Part shown: positions 7,410 to 13,091 of the stretch, in pieces
How positions within the stretch are numbered: position 1 is the stretch's first letter
Layout of the letters: every line of letters begins with the position of its first letter
Source: Bdellovibrionaceae bacterium UBA2351
GTDB lineage: Bacteria; Bdellovibrionota; Bdellovibrionia; Bdellovibrionales; Bdellovibrionaceae
NCBI GenBank assembly: GCA_002344565.1
Contig: DDTZ01000166.1
Span: 3,425 to 16,515, forward strand
Length of the DNA: 13,091 bases
Direction: 5' to 3'
Translations under genes and position numbers: made by a program
Notes under the pieces: generated by a model
What the model was told of the DNA's origin: nothing
Databases searched by the model: none
What the model saw: only the letters and a program-made list of their open reading frames with translations

Positions 7410-10400
7410 TTAGTAAATCTCTACGAAGAACTTAAAGGCCGCTTCGTTTTTCATCTTATTAACGATGTCTGGGTTCGTAATTACGAACGAATTCGCAGAC
7501 GCACTAAAGTCAGTTGGACTTAACTCCACAAACCGACCTTTTGTGAACCATGATGAATACCATACACGAGTGATCTGCTGAGACGGATCAATATCCACAA
7601 CTTTAAATGAACTTGCTAATTGCGATGCTACTTTTTCACCTAAGAATTTCAGAGCATCACCATAAACGCTGCTTGATGCTTTAACATCGCGTACTTGCCC
7701 GTCCACACTAGCTGCAATTCTATTATAGTCCGCACTTTCAACTTCACCATTCACAACATTTTGGCTTGTAAATGCGATCATATTTACATAACCGTCACCA
7801 AGAACGTTATCGAAGCTATTTTTAATATAATTTTCTAAGTTAATTTCATTTTCTTTAACTAACTTAACTTCGTTCGATGGACTTGGGTCTGCATCATAGT
7901 ACTGAGTGCTGCTACGTAAATATTTGTTTGGAAGCACAACTCCTGCTGGCTTTTTACATTCATTCTCAACTGCCGCTAAACTTGATTTACCCGAAATCTG
8001 AACGGATAAAGTCCGAGCAATTTTACATGATGTTACTTTAGCAGGATCAATATTTTGATTCTTCGCCGCTAGATATTGCTTAACCGTCATTTGAGTCATG
8101 TCGATTTCACTATTTGCAGCCAACTTACACAAGCCACTCTCTGCACACGTTAACGAACACACATCAACATCATGTTGATACTTGCTATTATCGCTATTCG
8201 CTAATGACAATCGTACAAACGCAGTCTTACGAGAAGCAACCCCTGACGTCACAATGCCACCAATGCTACACGAGTTATTGTAGAACTCGTTCATTGTTTT
8301 TCCAGTGAATGGAACAGTAAAGCTGCTGGCGTCTTTAGTCTTACATGTATCTGCTGTACATAGATCATTACAGCTAACAGGAGTATCGATCCCTTTGGCT
8401 ACCGCTACATCCGTTAATGAGTCATCATATGATAAGTAATTCGAATACTGTACAGACTTATCACGGCACTCTGAATAGTTAGTCATAAATGTACCATTAC
8501 ATGCAGTTAAACCTACTGAGTCAGTTACCGTATTAGCCGAACGAGCGACTTTACCCAATGACGAGTACGCATCCGTATCTCCACCAGCGTATAACTGTTT
8601 AAAATAGTTCGATACTAACACAGAGTCGTGCGATGAGTCTGCGCCCACGCAGGCACCCGGCACTTCAGCACATGTTAAATTCAACAAATTAACGCTTACG
8701 TCTACGTTGGACTTGTTTTTAGTTATAATTGGCTCAAATCCAAACCAGTGAATATCGTTATCCACTTTAACTGGAGGCTTCAACGAGTACTTGCGATATT
8801 CTGGTTTAAATGCTCGATACGAAACATACGTTGTTGGCTTGTTTTCACAAGCTAATAAGCTGCCTGGGTTGTTGGTTGAATTACCAGTGCAGTATGTAGC
8901 AATCGCAGATTCACACATACTTGAATTCGAAGAGTACTTAACTTGCGAATCAGAATTAATCGCATTTAAGATTTTCGTTTTATTAGCATCTGCCCAAGTC
9001 ACCTCTGAATTGAATACGCGGCAATGATTTGTTGGGTCTGCCACCAATACGTTACCATCGATATTCAACGCAGGCGATGCCGACGCTTCTTGAGCTAAAA
9101 TCGAACTTAATTCACCGGACGAGCAGGCGCGCGAAGCACCGACCGCAGTTCCTAAACCAGACTCAAAGGCAACGGCTTTGTGACCATATGAACCATCATA
9201 CTTGATCGTGCTTGAGCCACGAACGATTTGATACGTGGATTGGCTTGTAGCCGAGCAGGAAACATTTGAGTAAACCAAAGATTGACCTGCCGCCAATGTC
9301 GGTTTTGTTTTATCCACACTAGATGCATAGGCAACGTCGCATGTGCCTGGTGTTTTACCATCAACCGTAACTTTTACCGCTAACGAAATTTTATACGTCG
9401 CTTTGTTAGTTACACTCATATCCTCGTAGGAAACGTTGGTTTTATTTCCATCCTTAGATGCGATATAGGATGCTAAAGCTCCATTAACGCCAGCATCGTA
9501 TTTACCATCGATATTTAGAATCGTTTGATCATTATCGATAACATTAGCCGCCGTTGCAGATTCATTGCTATAGGATGTATTTGCTCGGTTTCCATCTTTA
9601 ACCACGATACTTGCATGAATATCAGCGGCCGCAGACGGAGCGACACCAGTAACCAAAATTTTCAAACCATTTTCATCAGACGGAGTATTCGTAGCTACTT
9701 GATTTGAATAAGTTGTATTTGCGCGATTTCCATCTTTAGTTTTAACATAATCAGCTAAATTTGCGGTAGGAGCCTCTCCCGCCAAGCCCGTGATTTCCAC
9801 GCCGTTTTGAACGATCGAAGCATCCGCACATGCGATTTCAGAATAAACCAATGTTTCACCCTTACCTGCATCTACGCTTGGCTTGGACGTATCGATAGAA
9901 CTTGCAAAAGCCGGCGTACATGACGCCACAGAAGGTGTTACACCATCTTTGCCAATATTTAGATTAGCTAAAGTTACCGTAGACGCACGGTCTAGGCAGC
10001 TAATTGACAGATAGGTAAATGATTCATTAGCCGCCAATGAACCTTCTGGGTAAACACCTTTCGCTAAAGCTTCATTGCAACTTGAAACTGCGGGTTTAAC
10101 GCCCACGACCTCTACCACTTTATTATCAGCCGTCTCGTCGTTATTAATCACACATTCAGTAATTGTATATCTATAACTTTCATTAGCACTTAAAGTTTTT
10201 TCCAACGAGTACACTGCCGGAACTGTTCTCAGCCAGTCTTGAGTACACTGTGAAATCGAAGCAAAATTAACATTAGAAACACGAATCGGGCTTGGCGGAT
10301 TATAGGTCTCTACTACAACGGTTTGACTGCCTTCTTTTTTCAAGATTGTTTCGCGTTTATAATTTACTCTTTGATATTTGGCCACCTTCTTACGCTTTAT

Positions 10401-11867
10401 ATCAACAGCATATTTAGGAGCTGTGTGGGTACGCTTACCTGTCACGGCATATTTTTGACTCGTGCGAGTAAAACCAATTTTATGTTTTAACGTCGTACGA
10501 GTAAAGTTTAAGTTATGTTTTAAATTAACACGATCAAACTTTAAATCGTGTTTCCAATAGTCGACAACATCATCGCCATTTGAATCCACAACTTTTCTAT
10601 CAAATGTAACCATGTGAGTATTTTTTAATACTTTCAAGCGCGCCAACGATTGATTGAATTTAACGTCACATGACGCCATTTTTTCGGACAACTCAGGCTG
10701 AATGCTTTCGTATGCCCACAAAATGTGACGAGTGTAAGGCTTTTTCACTTTAAATGTAACAGTCTTATCGCTTGGAATAGTATACGAAACATTTGAGTCT
10801 GTATCGGCACACTCACCTTTATATAAGAAACCTGGAACCGGTTGCTGGAACTTATAGGACTTAACACACTCTAAACCCGAAGGATCATGTTCTTTTTCAT
10901 CAGATACTAGAATGAACGTTGCTAACTCACCTTTTTTAATAAGTGAATTATCTGGGTTGTTTTTTACTTCGTGAAGTACACGAGCCATTGCGCATAGACC
11001 ACTCTCTTTCTCAACAACTTCAGATAGTGGCACGTTATCTACAACGTTACCGTTATAATTGATATTTTTAGATAAAAATTGTTTATCTGGATCTAGAAAT
11101 TCAACGCGAGCTTTAACTCGATCAACAAGATCTTGAATGGATTCACCTTTTGAATATTTAACAGATAGAATATTAGGCTGTTCAATATGGGTCAAATAGG
11201 CAGGTGAAAATTCAGCATTCACGAGGTCATACTTTGCACCCACGCTAGAAGGAGAACGAACCGTGCGGACTTTGAACCCAACCATGTCACCTTCAAGCAA
11301 ACCCGTTGTTTTTCGAGAACTCGTGGTCCCATCTGCTGGTCGGAAAACTTCGATTAAACTTTGCACGTATTGAACACTCGAAATTTCATAAATTTTTTCG
11401 ATTATTTTTTGATAATCATTTTTTGCATCAACATTATTTCTGAACAGTGAGTTGCCAATATTATTTAGTTGAGCCGTTGTTAAAATAAAAATTTCTGAGT
11501 TGTAATCTTTCAAACCTTGGCTATTAGCCGAAAACATTTTCTCGATGTTATTCATCAAGTTAACTTGGCTCACACGCATTGAATCAGAATTGTCTAACAC
11601 TAAGAAGATTTTCAGATCGGGAATTACCGGCTGAGTCACGTCAATATAGCGATACTCTTCCACTTTTCCCGTTGGTTGTTCGTTAGTACAACGAACATGG
11701 GTGGGGTTAACGGAGCATATGTCTTGTATCAACGTGTCTGAGGCGCCCTCTTCCATTTTTAGCGCGATATCGCCCTGCTGGCCGCAGTTCTGGAAGAAAA
11801 TAATACTTACAACGCTCAACGCAACCCACGCAGAAAAGCCAGACAAGAAATTTCGGTTGATTTTCAT
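7410..11867 (-). CDS. Giant lipoprotein with a split vWA-like domain, internal repeats and a Cys-rich region
   Basis: A 1485-residue predicted outer-envelope lipoprotein. Its specific role is unknown; binding or adhesion is a guess from the vWA fold. The signal (residues 1-27) ends FFQN before Cys28, a relaxed lipobox I associate with Bdellovibrio lipoproteins. A vWA-type half-domain follows: LKIFLVLDNSDSM (85-97) contains the metal-site (MIDAS) motif DxSxS (Asp92, Ser94, Ser96), EIFILTTAQ is a further strand, and ATFILVSDEKEHD (316-328) is the strand carrying the later acidic ligand. The remaining vWA elements, a VNMIAF strand (1361-1366), the YNRIAASVDGQVRDV helix (1381-1395), a YGDALKFLGEKV helix and the closing FKVVDI strand, appear only at the C terminus. 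Between them lie a basic 11-residue repeat array (438-511), seven larger repeats (533-894) and 18 cysteines in residues 900-1310. The ATG at 11867 is supported by GGGGGA (11873-11878) six bases upstream and by the signal. A TATTCT box (minus strand, 11894-11899) is a possible -10. The gene diverges from gcvT. Confidence 0.85.
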   Translation of the reverse strand: MKINRNFLSGFSAWVALSVVSIIFFQNCGQQGDIALKMEEGASDTLIQDICSVNPTHVRCTNEQPTGKVEEYRYIDVTQPVIPDLKIFLVLDNSDSMRVSQVNLMNNIEKMFSANSQGLKDYNSEIFILTTAQLNNIGNSLFRNNVDAKNDYQKIIEKIYEISSVQYVQSLIEVFRPADGTTSSRKTTGLLEGDMVGFKVRTVRSPSSVGAKYDLVNAEFSPAYLTHIEQPNILSVKYSKGESIQDLVDRVKARVEFLDPDKQFLSKNINYNGNVVDNVPLSEVVEKESGLCAMARVLHEVKNNPDNSLIKKGELATFILVSDEKEHDPSGLECVKSYKFQQPVPGFLYKGECADTDSNVSYTIPSDKTVTFKVKKPYTRHILWAYESIQPELSEKMASCDVKFNQSLARLKVLKNTHMVTFDRKVVDSNGDDVVDYWKHDLKFDRVNLKHNLNFTRTTLKHKIGFTRTSQKYAVTGKRTHTAPKYAVDIKRKKVAKYQRVNYKRETILKKEGSQTVVVETYNPPSPIRVSNVNFASISQCTQDWLRTVPAVYSLEKTLSANESYRYTITECVINNDETADNKVVEVVGVKPAVSSCNEALAKGVYPEGSLAANESFTYLSISCLDRASTVTLANLNIGKDGVTPSVASCTPAFASSIDTSKPSVDAGKGETLVYSEIACADASIVQNGVEITGLAGEAPTANLADYVKTKDGNRANTTYSNQVATNTPSDENGLKILVTGVAPSAAADIHASIVVKDGNRANTSYSNESATAANVIDNDQTILNIDGKYDAGVNGALASYIASKDGNKTNVSYEDMSVTNKATYKISLAVKVTVDGKTPGTCDVAYASSVDKTKPTLAAGQSLVYSNVSCSATSQSTYQIVRGSSTIKYDGSYGHKAVAFESGLGTAVGASRACSSGELSSILAQEASASPALNIDGNVLVADPTNHCRVFNSEVTWADANKTKILNAINSDSQVKYSSNSSMCESAIATYCTGNSTNNPGSLLACENKPTTYVSYRAFKPEYRKYSLKPPVKVDNDIHWFGFEPIITKNKSNVDVSVNLLNLTCAEVPGACVGADSSHDSVLVSNYFKQLYAGGDTDAYSSLGKVARSANTVTDSVGLTACNGTFMTNYSECRDKSVQYSNYLSYDDSLTDVAVAKGIDTPVSCNDLCTADTCKTKDASSFTVPFTGKTMNEFYNNSCSIGGIVTSGVASRKTAFVRLSLANSDNSKYQHDVDVCSLTCAESGLCKLAANSEIDMTQMTVKQYLAAKNQNIDPAKVTSCKIARTLSVQISGKSSLAAVENECKKPAGVVLPNKYLRSSTQYYDADPSPSNEVKLVKENEINLENYIKNSFDNVLGDGYVNMIAFTSQNVVNGEVESADYNRIAASVDGQVRDVKASSSVYGDALKFLGEKVASQLASSFKVVDIDPSQQITRVWYSSWFTKGRFVELSPTDFSASANSFVITNPDIVNKMKNEAAFKFFVEIY
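7938..9170 (-). other. Cysteine-rich region of the giant lipoprotein (residues 900-1310)
   Basis: This part of the coding sequence encodes 18 cysteines, including the clusters CNDLCTADTC (1166-1175) and CSLTCAESGLC (1237-1247). Ser, Asn and Thr are abundant. The even number and export to the envelope suggest disulfide-bonded loops, which is an inference. I recognise no named domain. A Tyr/Lys-rich stretch, YRAFKPEYRKYSLKPP (1017-1032), breaks the pattern. Confidence 0.6.
9186..10271 (-). repeat. Seven degenerate ~45-55-residue tandem repeats within the giant lipoprotein
   Basis: Residues about 533-894 divide into seven units, mostly ending in a (K)DG/GKT-P type junction: approximately 533-591, 592-644, 645-699, 700-743, 744-790, 791-839 and 840-894. 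Units 1-3 and 7 share the frame C, then A, then a P-x-L/V-x-A-G/N-x-S/T-x-x-Y stretch, a short S/T strand and a second C. Units 4-6 lack both cysteines and instead carry KDGN(R/K)(A/T)N(T/V)(S/T)Y. At DNA level units 4 and 5 keep a 24-base near-repeat, at 9577-9600 and 9715-9738, identical at 22 of 24 bases. A weaker copy lies near 9435-9456. This points to internal duplication of units 4-6. Confidence 0.7.
10335..10556 (-). repeat. Basic ~11-residue tandem repeats within the giant lipoprotein
   Basis: Residues 438-511 read as consecutive short units of about 11 residues: WKHDLKFDRVN, LKHNLNFTRTT, LKHKIGFTRTS, QKYAVTGKRTHTA, PKYAVDIKRKKV, AKYQRVNYKRETI, then a degenerate LKKEG unit. The consensus is x-K-(H/Y)-x-(hydrophobic)-x-(F/Y/x)-(T/K)-R-x-x. 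The units are strongly basic and alternate polar and hydrophobic residues, as in beta-strands. The underlying 33-base DNA units are diverged, so this is an old array and not a fresh expansion. Confidence 0.75.
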
Positions 11868-11979
11868 AAGAGTCCCCCAATATTCACGTATTTAGAATAG
11901 CATAGAAGTGTTGAAATCTAAGCGTATTTTCAAATTGAGACGTTCATATTGATATCGGTGTTTTCACTCGTTAAATAGA

Positions 11980-12009
11980 TTGACAGTTCATTTAGGGAAA
12001 AACTATTTT
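11980..12009 (+). promoter_or_regulatory. Sigma70-like promoter of gcvT
   Basis: A perfect -35 box, TTGACA (11980-11985), is followed after 18 bases by TATTTT (12004-12009). Transcription would start near 12016, leaving a leader of about 50 bases before the ATG at 12069. It lies in the 201-base divergent region between the giant lipoprotein gene and gcvT. I see no glycine-riboswitch-like structure in this region, and a leader this short could not hold one. Confidence 0.55.
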
Positions 12010-12068
12010 GTTTCATAAATTGTTATTCTTTTAGTCATTTTCCACAGCGAATAGTAGAGAGAAATATT

Positions 12069-13091
12069 ATGGATACATCAAACATTCAAAAAACTTCATT
12101 GAACGAAAATCATAAAAAACGGGGCGCTAAAATGGTGAGTTTCGCTGGATGGGAGATGCCTATTCAGTACACGCAGCTAAAAGAAGAACACCACGCTGTA
12201 CGAAAGGCTGTAGGTCTATTTGACGTTTCACACATGGGTGAAATTCGATTCAAAGGTCCAGACGCTTTAAGCTCCCTGCAATGGTTAACTACGAACGACG
12301 TAGCCAAATTAGAATCTGGCCAGGCCCAATATTCCCTTCTTCCAAATGATCGCGGTGGGCTGGTTGATGATATTATCGTTTACTGTTTAGAAAAAAATCA
12401 GGATTACTTGGTATGTGTAAACGCCGCGAACAAAGACAAAGATTTTGCGTGGATGACAAAACACAATCGCGGCGCTCAAGTGACCGATGAAAGCAGTCAG
12501 TGGGGACAAATCGCGATACAAGGCCCAAAAGCTCATGATCTATTAAAAGCTGTTTTCAATGAATCCTTTGATGCGGTAAAAAACTTTAGTGTACTTAATA
12601 GAAAATTCACGAATCACAAAGGTAAACCGGTTGACGTCATTATTGCGACGACAGGTTACACGGGCGAACGGGGCGCCGAAGTATTTGTTCCTTGGAATGA
12701 AACCGAAAGCCTATGGGACCTGCTGCTTGAAAAAGGTCAACCATTAGGCGTACAACCAATCGGTTTGGGCGCGCGTGATACCTTACGCACAGAAATGAAA
12801 TATTCACTTTACGGTCACGAGATTAACGATGAGTTAAATCCATACGCCGCAGGCTTGGGCTGGGCGATTAAGCCAGACGCTAAAGACTTCATGGGAAAGA
12901 CTGCTATATTAAAAGGCAAAGAAGCCGGCTTAGCCAAAAAGCTAATAGGCCTTCGAATGATCGAAAAAGGCATTCCACGCGAAATGTACACCCTTCATTC
13001 TAAAGATGGCAGCCAAACTGGCTGGATTACCAGCGGGACTCATTCCCCAACCCTAGATGCGCCCATAGGTATTGGCTATGTAGACATAAAA
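12069..13091 (+). CDS. gcvT: Aminomethyltransferase, glycine cleavage T protein (3' end outside window)
   Basis: T protein of the glycine cleavage system. It moves the one-carbon unit from aminomethylated GcvH to tetrahydrofolate, releasing ammonia. The frame runs to the window edge without a stop: 341 codons are present, and the family length of about 360-370 suggests only a few tens of residues are missing. Motifs are VSFAGWEMPIQY (23-34), VGLFDVSHMGEI (48-59), GGLVDDIIVY (96-105, containing the conserved Asp of the folate site), CVNAANKDKD, AIQGPKA, TTGYTGERGAEVF (194-206), GLGARDTLRTEMKYSLYGHE (232-251) and NPYAAGLGWAIK. These separate it from the related YgfZ family, which carries a KGC-type motif instead. 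The ATG is preceded by a weak AGAGAG (12056-12061). It diverges from the giant lipoprotein gene and has its own promoter candidate. gcvH and gcvP commonly follow gcvT, so more gcv genes may lie to the right of the window. Confidence 0.96.
   Translation, partial: MDTSNIQKTSLNENHKKRGAKMVSFAGWEMPIQYTQLKEEHHAVRKAVGLFDVSHMGEIRFKGPDALSSLQWLTTNDVAKLESGQAQYSLLPNDRGGLVDDIIVYCLEKNQDYLVCVNAANKDKDFAWMTKHNRGAQVTDESSQWGQIAIQGPKAHDLLKAVFNESFDAVKNFSVLNRKFTNHKGKPVDVIIATTGYTGERGAEVFVPWNETESLWDLLLEKGQPLGVQPIGLGARDTLRTEMKYSLYGHEINDELNPYAAGLGWAIKPDAKDFMGKTAILKGKEAGLAKKLIGLRMIEKGIPREMYTLHSKDGSQTGWITSGTHSPTLDAPIGIGYVDIK

Noticed and set aside
9152..9364. Minus-strand 70-codon frame inside the giant lipoprotein gene
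   Set aside because: It lies wholly within the long coding frame, with no ribosome binding site or recognisable protein features. The same applies to the short frames at 749-955, 1195-1377, 1604-1795, 2237-2473, 4658-4915, 8114-8308, 8791-9027, 9525-9707 and 11701-11895.
9186..10271. CRISPR array or non-coding tandem repeat
   Set aside because: The repeats are degenerate, in phase with the long reading frame, and explained by protein-level repeat units.
11868..12068. Glycine riboswitch upstream of gcvT
   Set aside because: No tandem aptamer-like conserved blocks are visible, and the likely promoter leaves a leader of only about 50 bases.
12069..13091. YgfZ (tRNA-modifying GcvT-like protein) instead of GcvT
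   Set aside because: The sequence carries full GcvT motifs (FAGWEMPIQY, DVSHMGEI, GARDTLRTE) and lacks the YgfZ KGC-type motif in the part visible.

Overview
This window looks like chromosome from a Bdellovibrionota (Bdellovibrio-like) bacterium. That is an inference from the A/T-leaning base composition, a lipoprotein signal ending in the residues FFQNCGQ, exported M14 and S8 proteases next to each other, and a diderm-type heptosyltransferase-family gene. No rRNA, tRNA, IS element or CRISPR array is visible, and nothing suggests recent transfer. The window cuts a gene at each end: it opens inside gcvP and closes inside gcvT, both on the plus strand.

Left block (1-3691, plus strand): the C-terminal part of a fused-type glycine decarboxylase (gcvP), a GT9 glycosyltransferase and an Rsm22-type methyltransferase-like ribosome assembly protein. 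Each stop overlaps the next start (TAATG, then GTGA), so the three are very probably one translationally coupled operon. After a 150-base gap, a second plus-strand block (3842-6475) encodes two exported peptidases 30 bases apart: an M14 zinc carboxypeptidase and an S8 subtilisin-like protease. It ends at a strong, probably bidirectional, hairpin terminator.

Right block (6557-11867, minus strand): a small lipoprotein with two Cys-bracketed, Asp/Gly-rich repeats joined by a collagen-like linker, and upstream of it a 1485-residue lipoprotein. A strong UUCG-tetraloop terminator lies between the two. In the large protein a von Willebrand factor A (vWA) domain appears to be split: the MIDAS half is at the N terminus, the last strands and helices are at the extreme C terminus, and about 1000 residues lie between. 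That insert holds a run of basic ~11-residue repeats, seven degenerate ~45-55-residue repeats, and a cysteine-rich region. This is the most unusual object in the window.

Right end (12069-13091, plus strand): gcvT, missing only its last codons, diverges from the big lipoprotein gene and has a good sigma70-like promoter. gcvP and gcvT belong to the same glycine cleavage system but are separated here by about 10 kb of unrelated genes, so the locus is either split or partly duplicated.
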